DNA of 64,000 nucleotides, taken from assembly GCA_934541105.1 (NCBI GenBank), contig CAKTDA010000008.1, positions 1 through 64,000 on the forward strand, in the 5' to 3' direction. Position 1 is the stretch's first letter. Each line of letters opens with the position of its first letter. A program made the translations under genes and the position numbers. This document shows, piece by piece, positions 45,117 through 54,135 of this stretch. Under the pieces are notes generated by a model. That model saw only the letters and a list, made by a program, of their open reading frames with translations, was not told the origin of the DNA and ran no database searches. Origin of the DNA: an uncultured Luteitalea sp. Lineage in GTDB: Bacteria; Acidobacteriota; Vicinamibacteria; Vicinamibacterales; Vicinamibacteraceae.

Positions 45117-46642
45117 GGCCGCCGCCACTCCCGCCCGTCGCGCGCAAGGAGATCGTGCGCGGCGTCCGGTCCCCACGATCCCGCCTCGTAGGGCATCACG
45201 CGGCCGTTGCGCGCCCACGCCTCGAGAATCGGCATGACCGCGCGCCAGCCGACCTCGGTGCTGTCGGCGCGGTGAAACAGCGTCTGGTCACCGGTGAGCG
45301 CGTCGTACAGGAGCGTCTCGTAGCCGGTAGACGGCGGCTGGTCGAACGCCTCGTCGTATCGGAAGTGCATCGCAACCGTCTCCAGGTCGAGTGTCTGACC
45401 GGGGACCTTCGCGTCGAAGTGCAGCGTGATGCCCTCTTCGGGCTGCACCCGGATCACCAGCACGTTGGAGTTGAGGCACGGCACGCACGTCTCGCGGAAC
45501 ATCATGAACGGCGGCTGCCGGAACTGCACCGCAATCTCGGACACGCGGCGCGCGAGCCGCTTGCCGGTCCGCAGGTAGAACGGCACGCCGGCCCACCGCC
45601 AGTTCTCGACGAGTAACCGGATGGCGACGAACGTCTCGGTCGCCGACCCGGCAGCCACCTTGTCCTCGTCCGCGTAGCCGCGCACGGCGTCGCCCTTCAC
45701 CTGCCCGGCCGCGTACTGCCCCCGCACGACGTCGCGCTCCACAGACCCCGGCGTGAACGGCACGATGGCCTGCAGCACCTTCAGCCGCTCGTCGCGCAAC
45801 GCGTCGGCGTCGAACGAGATGGGGGGCTCCATCGCCGTCAGCGCGAGCAGCATGAACAGGTGGTTCTGCACCATGTCGCGCAGCGCCCCGGCTTCGTCGT
45901 AGTACCCGCCGCGTGTGCCGATGCCTTCGGACTCGGCCACCGTGATCTGCACGTGGTCCACGTAACGGCGGTTCCAGATCGGCTCGAAGATGCTGTTGGC
46001 GAACCTGAAGATCATCAGGTTCTGCACCGTCTCCTTGCCGAGGTAATGATCGATGCGATAGACCTGCCGCTCGGTCATCACCTCGGCGAGCGACCGGTTC
46101 AGCTCCTCGGCTGACGCGAGGTCGTTGCCGAACGGCTTCTCCACGATCACGCGGCGCCAGCCGCCCGCGCTCCGTTCGTCGAGCAGCCCCGCCTTGCCGA
46201 GTTGTCGGGCGATGACGGCGAACAACTGTGGCGGCGTCGCGCAGTAGAAGAGGACGTTGCCCTCCGTGCCGTGCGCGGCCTCGAGCGCTGCGATTGCCTC
46301 ACCGATCTCGCCATACAGCGCCGCCTGCTCGAGGTCGCCCGCGACGACGGCCATGCGAGCGCCGAACCAGGCGCGTTCGTCTGCGGTCAGCGGGGTGCCG
46401 AGGTGCTCGTCGATCGCCGCCAGCAGCTCGCCCGCGAAGCTGTCGCGCGACTCGGGCGATCGCGTCACCGCGAGGAAGGCGAAGCGGTCGGGGAGCGCAC
46501 CGGTCCGGCGCAGGTTCACGAGCGCCGGCAGCAGCTTGCGCCGCGTCAGGTCGCCGGTGGCGCCGAAGCCGACGAACACGGCCGGATCCGCGGGCGTGAT
46601 CGGCGTGGGGCGCGCGCGTGGCGTGGGCGCCGCAGGGGTCAT
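45113..46642 (-). CDS. zwf: Glucose-6-phosphate 1-dehydrogenase
   Basis: 509 residues. It oxidises glucose 6-phosphate to 6-phosphogluconolactone with NADP+, making NADPH. The coenzyme motif FVGFGATGDLTRRKLLPAL sits at the N-terminus; VIVEKPFGND, the catalytic YRIDHYLGKETVQN, FANSIFEPIWNR, and HVQITVAESEGIGTRGGYYD follow. ATG 46642 overlaps the pgi stop (ATGA), and the gene end overlaps pgl in the same way. The N-terminal 20 residues are Pro/Ala-rich and probably disordered. Confidence 0.95.
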   Translation of the reverse strand: MTPAAPTPRARPTPITPADPAVFVGFGATGDLTRRKLLPALVNLRRTGALPDRFAFLAVTRSPESRDSFAGELLAAIDEHLGTPLTADERAWFGARMAVVAGDLEQAALYGEIGEAIAALEAAHGTEGNVLFYCATPPQLFAVIARQLGKAGLLDERSAGGWRRVIVEKPFGNDLASAEELNRSLAEVMTERQVYRIDHYLGKETVQNLMIFRFANSIFEPIWNRRYVDHVQITVAESEGIGTRGGYYDEAGALRDMVQNHLFMLLALTAMEPPISFDADALRDERLKVLQAIVPFTPGSVERDVVRGQYAAGQVKGDAVRGYADEDKVAAGSATETFVAIRLLVENWRWAGVPFYLRTGKRLARRVSEIAVQFRQPPFMMFRETCVPCLNSNVLVIRVQPEEGITLHFDAKVPGQTLDLETVAMHFRYDEAFDQPPSTGYETLLYDALTGDQTLFHRADSTEVGWRAVMPILEAWARNGRVMPYEAGSWGPDAAHDLLARDGREWRRP

Positions 46643-48348
46643 CGGTACGCGTCCTCCACTGCCGACCGCAGCGCCGCGAGTCCGGCGCCGACGTCGGCTC
46701 CCAGGTGGACGCGCAGCGCACGCCGGCCCCGCTCCTCGAGGACGCCGAAGTCGCCGCGTGCCTGCGCCGCCTTGACGACACCGAACGTGAACGCCCGCCC
46801 CGGCACCTGCACGTCGGCGGCATCGTCGCACGTGATCTGGAGGAAGACGCCCGTGTTCGGCCCGCCCTTGTAGGCCTGCCCCGTCGAATGCAGGAACCTG
46901 GGACCGAAGCCGAGGCACGTGGCGACGCGGTCCTCGCGGTGGATGACGCCCCGAATCTCCTGGAGCGCCTCGACGTGCGCGTCCGTCATGTCGAGGTACG
47001 CGAGCAGCGCGACGTAGTCGCCGGGTCCCACGCGCCTCAGGTGCGCGGCAATGGCTTCAGCCGGCGTGGCCACGGGGCCGATCGCCCGGACGTTGGCCTC
47101 GTCGGTCAGCACCGCGAGGGTCGTGTCGAGCACGATCGGCTCCTCGGCGGGCAGGGCGCCCTCGCGCTCGTAGGCGTCGGTGAGCGCGCGCGTCTTGATC
47201 TTGCTGGCCTCGACGTCTGGCTGATCGAACGGGTTGATGCCGAGCACGGCACCCGCAACGGCCGTCGCGATCTCCCAGCGGAAGAACTCCTGGCCGAGCG
47301 CGTACGCATCGCGCACGTCGATGCGCACCACGGGGTGTCCGGCGCGATTGAGCTGGTCCACCCAGGCGTCCTGCGCGGCGTCGGCGTCGGCCTCGAGGCG
47401 TACGTAGACGAACAGGCGATCGGCGCCGTACGCCGTGGGATCGGAGGCCGGCTCGCGATCGACCGGGATGACGGCGGTCCCGTTCTTCCCCGTCGACTCG
47501 GCCACGAGTTGTTCGAGCCAGGCGCCGAGCGGTGCGATACCGGGGGACGCGACGATCGTCAGCTTGTCGCGACCCGCGCGGGCCGCCTCGCCAATCACCA
47601 CGCCAAGCGCGACGCCGGGATTGGAGGCGGCATCCTCGTTGCGGCACGCGTCGGCCATCTGCGCGGCCTCGTCGAGCAGTCGCGCGACGTCGATGCCGAT
47701 GAGCGCGGCGGGCACGGTCCCGAACGCCGAGAGCACCGAGAAGCGGCCGCCGACGGTCGGCTCGCCGAACGCGATGGCGCGGAACCCGTCGCGCTCGGCC
47801 ACCTGCTGCATCTGCGAGCCGGGGTCGGTGATTGCCACGACGTGGCGGCTGGCCTGCGCCTCACCGACCTCCTGTCGCAGCCGATCGACGAAGTACGCAA
47901 GGAACACGTTCGGCTCGAGCGTGCTCCCGGACTTGCTCGCGACGAGCACGAGCGTCCGCCGCAGATCGACGGCCTCGTCGAACCGCGTCACCTGCGCCGG
48001 GTCCGTCGAGTCGAGCACGTGCAGCGTGGGCGCGCCCGGCCCGCTGCCGATGACGCGCGCGAGCACTTCCGGGCCGAGACTGGAGCCGCCCATGCCGAGC
48101 AGCAGCACATCGGTCAGCCCATCCTGACCAATCGCACTTGCGAGCGCGGCCCGCGCGCCGAGCTCGGCACGCTGCGCGTCGATGACGTCGAGCCAGCCGA
48201 GCCACCGCTCCTCGCCGCTGCCGGTCCACAACGACGCGTCCTTGTTCCACAGACGGGCCACCTTCCGCTCACGGGTCCACTCCGCGAGCGTATTGGCGAT
48301 GGCGTCGGCAAGCTGGGCCGGTTGCACGGAAGGCAATGAGGGGGTCAC
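46639..48348 (-). CDS. pgi: Glucose-6-phosphate isomerase
   Basis: 569 residues from GTG 48348. It interconverts glucose 6-phosphate and fructose 6-phosphate. Sugar-isomerase motifs are clear: VLLLGMGGSSLGPEVLARV, LVLVASKSGSTLEPNVFLAYF, VVAITDPGSQM, RFSVLSAFGTVPAALIG, GINPFDQPDVEASK and the C-terminal FLHSTGQAYKGGPNTGVF. It resembles the isomerase half of transaldolase-isomerase fusions rather than the compact enzymes of about 450 residues; no transaldolase part is present. The start is set by a TACACT -10 element 7 nt upstream with no Shine-Dalgarno. First gene of the pgi-zwf-pgl operon. Confidence 0.93.
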   Translation of the reverse strand: MTPSLPSVQPAQLADAIANTLAEWTRERKVARLWNKDASLWTGSGEERWLGWLDVIDAQRAELGARAALASAIGQDGLTDVLLLGMGGSSLGPEVLARVIGSGPGAPTLHVLDSTDPAQVTRFDEAVDLRRTLVLVASKSGSTLEPNVFLAYFVDRLRQEVGEAQASRHVVAITDPGSQMQQVAERDGFRAIAFGEPTVGGRFSVLSAFGTVPAALIGIDVARLLDEAAQMADACRNEDAASNPGVALGVVIGEAARAGRDKLTIVASPGIAPLGAWLEQLVAESTGKNGTAVIPVDREPASDPTAYGADRLFVYVRLEADADAAQDAWVDQLNRAGHPVVRIDVRDAYALGQEFFRWEIATAVAGAVLGINPFDQPDVEASKIKTRALTDAYEREGALPAEEPIVLDTTLAVLTDEANVRAIGPVATPAEAIAAHLRRVGPGDYVALLAYLDMTDAHVEALQEIRGVIHREDRVATCLGFGPRFLHSTGQAYKGGPNTGVFLQITCDDAADVQVPGRAFTFGVVKAAQARGDFGVLEERGRRALRVHLGADVGAGLAALRSAVEDAYR

Positions 48349-48355
48349 GGGGACA

Positions 48356-48361
48356 AGTGTA
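48356..48361 (-). promoter_or_regulatory. -10 element of the pgi-zwf-pgl operon, leaderless
   Basis: TACACT on the minus strand, 7 nt before GTG 48348. No purine-rich Shine-Dalgarno lies between. Confidence 0.5.
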
Positions 48362-48430
48362 GCCTGTAGCCCTCGCACGTCGTGGCGATGGCCGCAACCC
48401 GAAGGCGGCCCTCTCAGGGGAAGGTGACAG

Positions 48431-49156
48431 GTGGCACTCGAGGAATATCGTCGCAAGCGCGACTTCACGAAGACGCCCGAGCCGGCCGGGGATCCGAAGG
48501 CGAAGACCCGGAAGGCGCCGACGCGCTTCTTCTGCGTGCAGAAGCACCTGGCAACAGCCCTGCACTACGACTTCCGCATCGAGCACGACGGCGTGCTGCT
48601 GTCATGGGCCGTGCCCAAGGGCCCCTCGCTCGACCCGTCGATCAAGCGCCTCGCGATGCACGTCGAGGATCACCCCGTCGAGTACGGCGAGTTCGAAGGC
48701 GTCATCCCCGAAGGCTACGGGGCCGGCGTCGTGATGCTGTGGGACGTCGGCACCTGGGAACCCGAGGTCGACGACGTGGCGGCCGCGCTCGAGAAGGGCG
48801 ACCTCAAGATGCGGCTCGACGGTTACAAGCTGAAAGGGTCGTGGGTGCTGGTCCGCACGCGCGGCTGGGGCGGTCGCTCCGGCGCGAAGGACGATGGGCG
48901 GTCCTGGCTGCTCATCAAGCACAAGGACGAATGGGCCGGCGATCTCGACATCACCGAGTTCGCACCGCACAGCGTCAAGACGAGCGGTTCCTTCCGCGAC
49001 ATCCTCGCGCAGGAGGCACCCGACGTGTGGCTGAGCAACAAGGGCGCGACGGGTGACCCCTCGGTCGAGACGCTTGCGGACATCCTGCGCAAACTCGACA
49101 GGGTCGAACCGCTGCCGAAGCCGAAGCCGACGGCATCAGCGCGCAAGAAGCGCTAG
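48431..49156 (+). CDS. Stand-alone LigD-type DNA ligase 3'-phosphoesterase domain
   Basis: 241 residues made of the PE domain that normally forms the N-terminus of bacterial NHEJ ligase LigD. Conserved metal and phosphate residues are visible: FCVQKHLATALHYDFRIEHDG (His45, Asp47), LLSWAVPKGPS, and HVEDHPVEYGEFEGVIPEGYGAG (His81). The rest matches the PE beta-barrel (LLIKHKDEWA). The enzyme trims 3'-phosphate and 3'-ribonucleotide ends. No ligase, polymerase or Ku gene is nearby. The tail of about 55 residues is Lys/Pro-rich. GTG 48431 has GGGGAAGG upstream. It is divergent from pgi over 82 bp. Confidence 0.9.
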   Translation: MALEEYRRKRDFTKTPEPAGDPKAKTRKAPTRFFCVQKHLATALHYDFRIEHDGVLLSWAVPKGPSLDPSIKRLAMHVEDHPVEYGEFEGVIPEGYGAGVVMLWDVGTWEPEVDDVAAALEKGDLKMRLDGYKLKGSWVLVRTRGWGGRSGAKDDGRSWLLIKHKDEWAGDLDITEFAPHSVKTSGSFRDILAQEAPDVWLSNKGATGDPSVETLADILRKLDRVEPLPKPKPTASARKKR

Positions 49157-49193
49157 GTCGGAGTCCCCGAGTCCCGAGCCAGCCCAGCCCGGG

Positions 49194-49199
49194 TATCCT
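49194..49199 (+). promoter_or_regulatory. -10 element of the PHP hydrolase gene, leaderless
   Basis: TATCCT, 6 nt before GTG 49206. The 49-bp gap upstream also holds the AGTCCCGAG motif seen in the repeat spacer at 43033-43049. Confidence 0.4.
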
Positions 49200-49205
49200 C
49201 CCTGC

Positions 49206-50876
49206 GTGACGCGACGCCGTGGACAGCCCCGCCGCCGGGTGCTGCTGGGACTCGTGGGCGTGTTGGTTGGCGTGGCGTGGCTGTCGCGCCCTGCCGACCC
49301 GCTGACGCTCGATGCCGTGCCCGGGCAGCCTCGCCTGTGGAGGGGCGCATATCACGTCCACAGCACGCACTCGGACGGCAGCGGTTCACCGGACGCCATC
49401 GCGCGCGCGGCGGCCGACGCGGGGCTCGACTTCGTCGTCCTCACCGACCATGGCGATGCGACGCGCGCCGCGGACCCGCCACGCTATGTGGACGGCGTCC
49501 TGCTCATCGATGCCGTGGAGATCAGCACGGACGACGGGCACTACGTGGCGATCGGGATGGCTGCCGCGCCCTACCCGCTTGCCGGGGAAGGGCGTGCGGT
49601 GGCCGAGGACGTCCGCCGGTACGGCGGCATCGGCATCATCGCGCACCCGGACTCGCCGCGCGCCGCGCTCGCGTGGCACGACCCGTCAACGGATGCTGAC
49701 GGGTTCGAGTGGGTGAATGCCGACAGCACGTGGCGCGGCGCCAGTGCCGGCCACCTGCTGGCGCGGCTCGCGACCTATCCCTTCGCGCGAGCGGGTACGC
49801 TCACGTCGCTTGCGACATACCCCGCGGCGCTCTTTGCCGCCCGTGACACGCCGGCGCACGGCGCGACGCTGGCGCTCGCCGCCGTCGACGCCCACGCGCG
49901 CATCGGCTGGACGCGCCAGGAAGATCCCATCGAGGGCGGCGTCACACTGGCCCGCTTCCCGTCGTACCGGGCCATGTTCGGCACGTTCGGCCTCGTCGTG
50001 CCATGGGCCGCAGGACCGCCGAGCGGCGACGCCAGCCGCGATGCGGACGCCGTGATCGGCCACCTGCGGACCGGCTCCGCCTACACCGGCGTGTTCAGCA
50101 TGGCCACGGCGCCCTGGCTCTCGCTCACGCTCGACGACGGCACCCCCTCGTCACGCGGGGCGACGCTCGTCGTGCGCAGCAATGCCCCGTCGGGAGCGCT
50201 CCTGCGTGTGCGCCGCAACGGCCTTCCGTGGCAGGAATCGAGTGGCCCCGACGCGACGTTCGACACAGGCGGCGACACGCCGGCGATCTACCGCGCCGAG
50301 CTCTGGCTGCCGCATCGCCGCGGCTGGCCCGACATCCCCGTCGCGATCAGCCAGGCTGTCGCCCATGGACTGCCACCCGCCGCTCAGACTCCGGGCGAAC
50401 CGGACGTCGTGGCTCCGCTTGCTGCCACGTCCTGGCACGGTGAGCACGATGCGCGATCGACCGTCGCCCTCCACGCAGCGCGGCAGGATGTCGCCGCGAG
50501 CGCCACGCTCACGCTGGCGTCCGGTCCTCGCGTCAGCCAGTTCGCGGCCCTCGTCGCCGACATCGGTCCCCCGCCGGCCGGGGCCAATGCCCTGCGCCTC
50601 GTGCTCGAGGCGGATGCGCCGATGCGGCTGTCCGTGCAGTGGCGCGAGCCGAGTCCCGGTGAGGGACTGCGCTGGCGTCATTCCACCTGGGTCGGCCCGG
50701 GCGGCGTCGTCGCCGTGCTGCCGCTCGATGCGTTCCGGCCTATCGCTCCGGCGTCAGGCCGCGTGCCGCTCGACCGCGTGCACGCCCTGCTGCTCGTGAT
50801 GGACACGGTCAACGCGCGGCCCGGCGATCGCCGGACGATCACCGTGCGCGAGGCGCAGTGGGTGCGTGCCCGGTAG
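49206..50876 (+). CDS. CehA/McbA-type PHP metallohydrolase, membrane-anchored or exported
   Basis: 556 residues from GTG 49206. An N-terminal hydrophobic segment (VLLGLVGVLVGVAWLS) after a cluster of Arg acts as a signal-anchor. The PHP domain follows: GAYHVHSTHSDGSGSPD (metal ligands), FVVLTDHGDATRAA, VEISTDDGHYVAIGM, GIGIIAHPD. The last 200 residues are beta-rich and resemble a carbohydrate-binding or galactose-binding-like module (LRLVLEADAPMRLSVQWRE). CehA/McbA-like PHP enzymes hydrolyse phosphoesters or carbamates; the natural substrate here is unknown. Confidence 0.8.
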   Translation: MTRRRGQPRRRVLLGLVGVLVGVAWLSRPADPLTLDAVPGQPRLWRGAYHVHSTHSDGSGSPDAIARAAADAGLDFVVLTDHGDATRAADPPRYVDGVLLIDAVEISTDDGHYVAIGMAAAPYPLAGEGRAVAEDVRRYGGIGIIAHPDSPRAALAWHDPSTDADGFEWVNADSTWRGASAGHLLARLATYPFARAGTLTSLATYPAALFAARDTPAHGATLALAAVDAHARIGWTRQEDPIEGGVTLARFPSYRAMFGTFGLVVPWAAGPPSGDASRDADAVIGHLRTGSAYTGVFSMATAPWLSLTLDDGTPSSRGATLVVRSNAPSGALLRVRRNGLPWQESSGPDATFDTGGDTPAIYRAELWLPHRRGWPDIPVAISQAVAHGLPPAAQTPGEPDVVAPLAATSWHGEHDARSTVALHAARQDVAASATLTLASGPRVSQFAALVADIGPPPAGANALRLVLEADAPMRLSVQWREPSPGEGLRWRHSTWVGPGGVVAVLPLDAFRPIAPASGRVPLDRVHALLLVMDTVNARPGDRRTITVREAQWVRAR

Positions 50877-50879
50877 AAT
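50874..50879 (+). promoter_or_regulatory. -10 element of queD
   Basis: TAGAAT overlaps the stop codon of the preceding gene and lies 30 nt before ATG 50910, giving a short leader with no good Shine-Dalgarno. Confidence 0.45.
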
Positions 50880-50909
50880 GGGGTCGGCACACCGCCCTCC
50901 CGCGTCCCC

Positions 50910-51347
50910 ATGGAAAAGATCATCGTTCATTCGCATTTCCACACCGGTCATCGACAGCTCGGCTACCCCGGCAAGTGCAAGTGGGTCCACGGACACACGT
51001 GGCGCGGCACGGTGACCGTCTCCTGCGAGGCCTTCCCGCGCGACGACCTCGACATGGCCCTCGACTTCGGCGACCTGAAGGCGGTGATGCGGTTCCTCGA
51101 TCACAAGATGCTCGTCACCGAGCAGGACGAGACCTTCCAGAATCCCGAGTTGTTCGAGCCCGAAGGCGTCGTGGTGCTGAAGGGCAAGGGCCCGAGCGTG
51201 GAGAACGTCGCGCTCTACATCTGGGATCACGTCGTCGCACACATCCGCGACAAGTTCCCCGGACACGACGTCACGTACTCGGTCGAGGTACTCGTGCAGG
51301 AGACCGAGAACAACATCTTCGTCGTGGAGAAGACGGTCACGATCTGA
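50910..51347 (+). CDS. 6-pyruvoyltetrahydropterin synthase / QueD family protein
   Basis: 145 residues. Zinc ligands and catalytic Cys of the 6-carboxytetrahydropterin synthase family are in place: HFHTGHRQL (His14), C23KWVHGHTW (His27, His29), MALDFGDLKAVMRFLDHKML (partner His) and the C-terminal SVEVLVQETENNIFVVE with the conserved Glu. In queuosine biosynthesis QueD makes 6-carboxytetrahydropterin from dihydroneopterin triphosphate. No queC, queE or queF gene is beside it, so another pterin role is possible; the exact enzyme is not assured. Confidence 0.85.
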   Translation: MEKIIVHSHFHTGHRQLGYPGKCKWVHGHTWRGTVTVSCEAFPRDDLDMALDFGDLKAVMRFLDHKMLVTEQDETFQNPELFEPEGVVVLKGKGPSVENVALYIWDHVVAHIRDKFPGHDVTYSVEVLVQETENNIFVVEKTVTI

Positions 51348-51362
51348 GTCGGGCCTCGCGCC

Positions 51363-52610
51363 CTACCTCGCAGCGAGCAGGGGCATCGCGAGCTGGCAGA
51401 AGAGCGCGCCGGCGACGGTCATCGACATCCCCCACGCGAGCAGGTTGCGGAAGAGGCGGCCGGGATCGTGCGCGATTGGTGTCGCCGCAATGCAGAGTGC
51501 GCCGAGCGTCGAGAGCGGAGAGACGTCCACGAGCGCCGCACCGACGTTGATGCTCATCGCAATGCCCAGTGGATCGCCGCCCCCGAGCTTCTCGACGAGC
51601 GCGGGCACGGCGGGCAGGAACGTCGGGTAGACGACGCCAGACGTCGAGCTGTAGGTGGAGATCGTCCCGGTCACGAACGCGATGGCGCCGTTCACGGTTG
51701 CCGGCGTCGCGACCCGCGCCAGCAGTGTGCTGAACAGGTCCATGCCGCCCGTGCCCTCGAGCACGCCAATCAGCACGCTGACGCCGCACACCATCACGAT
51801 GACCGCCCACGGGACGTGCGCAAGCGCAGCCCCGTCGTCGCAGGCCCGCACCACGATGAGCAGGGCCGCGGCGGCAAACGCCGCCAGCCCGAGCGGCATG
51901 CCCGCGACGACGACCGCGACGACCCACCCCCCGACGACGACGAGCGTCGCACGATGCGCACGCGTCAGCGGGGCGGTCTCGTCGAACGACACGCGGCTCT
52001 GCTCGCGCAGCAGGCGCGGCCCTCCGAACACGCACCAGGCGAGTACCGCCGCGAGCGCGTGCGCCCCGAAGTTGACGGCCCACACCTGCCACTCGTGTCC
52101 CGTCAACCCTGCCTTACCCATGCCGTCACTGACGATGACGCCGACCGCGCTGAATGGCGACAGGTTGCCCGCGTTGGCGCCATTGCCGATCATCAGCGCC
52201 GTCAGGAGCGCCGGCACGCCCGCACGCGTGCCGGCCGCCATGCCCATCGGCGCCAGCAGTGCGACCGCGGCAATGGCACCCGGCCCGATCGTGCTGACGA
52301 TGCAGGCAAGGCCGAACAGGAGCAGGGGCAGCCACGCGGCGCGGCCGCCGCAGCTGCGCAGCGCGCGCTGGGTGATCGCCCCCATCGTGCCGTTGGCCTG
52401 GGCCACGCCGAAGAGCAGCGTCACGCCGAGCAGCGTCACGAGGAGCGACGTGGGGAACGCCGACACGACGGCGTCGGCATTCCACCCGGCGCCATAGACC
52501 GCGATGGGCCAGGCGAGCGCCACGGCGAGGATGCCGACGTTCACGCGCGTGCCGAAGCTGACAGCCATCACCACCAGCAGCGCCAGCACCGAGAGGACGG
52601 CGGGGTTCAT
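51363..52610 (-). CDS. MatC-like dicarboxylate/malonate carrier
   Basis: 415 residues, about 11-12 hydrophobic segments in two halves with re-entrant loops (CIVSTIGPGAIAAVALLAPMG, NGANAGNLSPFSAVGVIVSD in the first half; GTISTYSSTSGVVYPTFLP and INVGAALVDVSPLSTLGAL in the second). These polar loop motifs are typical of the ion-transporter superfamily members MatC/CitM. Pairing with the MatB-like gene directly upstream (ATGA overlap) supports malonate or a related dicarboxylate as substrate. It lies in the inner membrane. Confidence 0.82.
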   Translation of the reverse strand: MNPAVLSVLALLVVMAVSFGTRVNVGILAVALAWPIAVYGAGWNADAVVSAFPTSLLVTLLGVTLLFGVAQANGTMGAITQRALRSCGGRAAWLPLLLFGLACIVSTIGPGAIAAVALLAPMGMAAGTRAGVPALLTALMIGNGANAGNLSPFSAVGVIVSDGMGKAGLTGHEWQVWAVNFGAHALAAVLAWCVFGGPRLLREQSRVSFDETAPLTRAHRATLVVVGGWVVAVVVAGMPLGLAAFAAAALLIVVRACDDGAALAHVPWAVIVMVCGVSVLIGVLEGTGGMDLFSTLLARVATPATVNGAIAFVTGTISTYSSTSGVVYPTFLPAVPALVEKLGGGDPLGIAMSINVGAALVDVSPLSTLGALCIAATPIAHDPGRLFRNLLAWGMSMTVAGALFCQLAMPLLAAR

Positions 52611-54082
52611 CGCGTCAGGGCCGGCAGGAGGTGCTTCTGGACCTTGCCGAGGGCCGTGCGCGGCAGCGCGTCGACCCGCACGAACGCGCGCGGCACCTTG
52701 AACGACGCGATCTGATCGCGCAGCCCCTGCTCCACCTGGCCCATGTCCAGACCGGCGTCGCACACGAGGTACGCCACCGGGACTTCCCCGCGCACGTCGT
52801 CCTGCACGCCGACGACGGCGGCTTCACGGACGCCCGGGAACGTCGTCAGGACCTCCTCGATCTCGCGGGGGTAGATGTTGAAGCCGCCCGCGATGATGAG
52901 ATCGCTGCGACGCCCCTGCAGCGTGATGTAGCCATCGGCCGATCGCACGCCGATGTCGCCCGTGCGGAACCAGCCGTCGACGAATGCCGCGGCCGTCGCG
53001 TCGGGCCGGTTCCAGTACCCGCTGCACACGTTCGGGCCCTGCACCCACAGTTCGCCGCTCTCGCCGTCCGCGACCGGCGCACCGGCGTCGTCGAGGATGC
53101 GGACGGCGGTCAGCGGCAGCGGGCGCCCCACGGTGCCGGCCCGCCGCTCGCCGACGAGCGGATTGCTGATGTTCATGATCGTCTCGGTCATCCCGTAGCG
53201 CTCGAGGATCACGTGCCCGAAGCGGTCCGCGAAGGCCTCGAGCACGTGCGCGGGCAGCGGCGCCGACCCCGACACGAAGAGGCGCATGGCCGATCCGATC
53301 GCCCGTGCGCGATCCGGCGCCATCGACAGGAGCCGCACGTACATCGTCGGCACGCCGAAGAACAGCGTCGGCCTGTACGCTTCGAACTCCGCGGCCGCCT
53401 TCTCGTGCTCGAAGCGCGCGAGCAGCCGCATGTGGCAGCCGCTCGCAAGCCAGCACTGGATGCCGTTGCCGAGGCCGTGGACGTGGAAGAGCGGCAGCGC
53501 GGCGAGATACCTGTCGCTGTCGCGGATGGCCCAGGCGGTGAGGAGCGTCAGCGCGTTGGCGGCAAAGTTGCCCTGCGTGAGCACCGCGCCCTTCGCCACC
53601 CCCGTCGTCCCTGACGTGTAGACGAGGGCCGCCGGCGTCGTGGCGCCAGCGCGCGTCGGCGGACGCGACGACTCCGCGGTGGACGCCTCGCGTTCGAGAT
53701 CGTCGACATCCCAGATGGTGGTGCCCGCCGGGAAGTCGGCGGCGCGGTCGGCGGTCGTCACCACGGCGCACGGGCCGGCATCGGCCACGATGTGCGCGAT
53801 CTCGCGGCCGCGGTAGAGGACGTTGATCGGGACGACGATTGCCGCCAGCTTCACGGCGGCAATCCAGATGTCGATGACGGCCAGGCGATTGGGCAGGCAG
53901 AAGGCGACGCGGTCGCCGGCGCGCACGCCACGCGCGGCAAGCAGGTGCGCCCACTTGTTGGAGCGCACCTCGACGTCGCCGAACGTGAGCGACTGCGGGA
54001 CGCCTGCGGGGTCGTCGATCTCGAGCGCGGGCGTGTCGGCACGCCCGCGCAGCGAGAGGTCGTAGAGGTCGAGCAACGACAT
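52607..54082 (-). CDS. Malonyl-CoA synthetase-like acyl-CoA ligase
   Basis: 491 residues of the AMP-forming acyl-CoA synthetase superfamily. ATP loop LVYTSGTTGVAKGAVLT, then LPLFHVHGLGNGIQCWLASG, RLFVSGSAPLPAHVLEAF, HVILERYGMTETIMN, GYITLQGRRSDLIIAGGFNIYP and the catalytic lysine near the end (RTALGKVQKHLLPAL). The stretch around SGSAPL and ERYGMTETxMNxSNP closely follows MatB of Rhizobium, which makes malonyl-CoA from malonate. The MatC-like carrier downstream fits import followed by activation. The start at ATG 54082 has TATCGT 8 nt upstream and no Shine-Dalgarno. Confidence 0.87.
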   Translation of the reverse strand: MSLLDLYDLSLRGRADTPALEIDDPAGVPQSLTFGDVEVRSNKWAHLLAARGVRAGDRVAFCLPNRLAVIDIWIAAVKLAAIVVPINVLYRGREIAHIVADAGPCAVVTTADRAADFPAGTTIWDVDDLEREASTAESSRPPTRAGATTPAALVYTSGTTGVAKGAVLTQGNFAANALTLLTAWAIRDSDRYLAALPLFHVHGLGNGIQCWLASGCHMRLLARFEHEKAAAEFEAYRPTLFFGVPTMYVRLLSMAPDRARAIGSAMRLFVSGSAPLPAHVLEAFADRFGHVILERYGMTETIMNISNPLVGERRAGTVGRPLPLTAVRILDDAGAPVADGESGELWVQGPNVCSGYWNRPDATAAAFVDGWFRTGDIGVRSADGYITLQGRRSDLIIAGGFNIYPREIEEVLTTFPGVREAAVVGVQDDVRGEVPVAYLVCDAGLDMGQVEQGLRDQIASFKVPRAFVRVDALPRTALGKVQKHLLPALTR

Positions 54083-54090
54083 GCACGGGA

Positions 54091-54096
54091 ACGATA
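54091..54096 (-). promoter_or_regulatory. -10 element of the malonyl-CoA synthetase operon, leaderless
   Basis: TATCGT on the minus strand, 8 nt before ATG 54082. Confidence 0.4.
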
Positions 54097-54135
54097 TCCC
54101 GGCACGCGGATCGCTGCCAGCCCGTGCCAGCGTCG

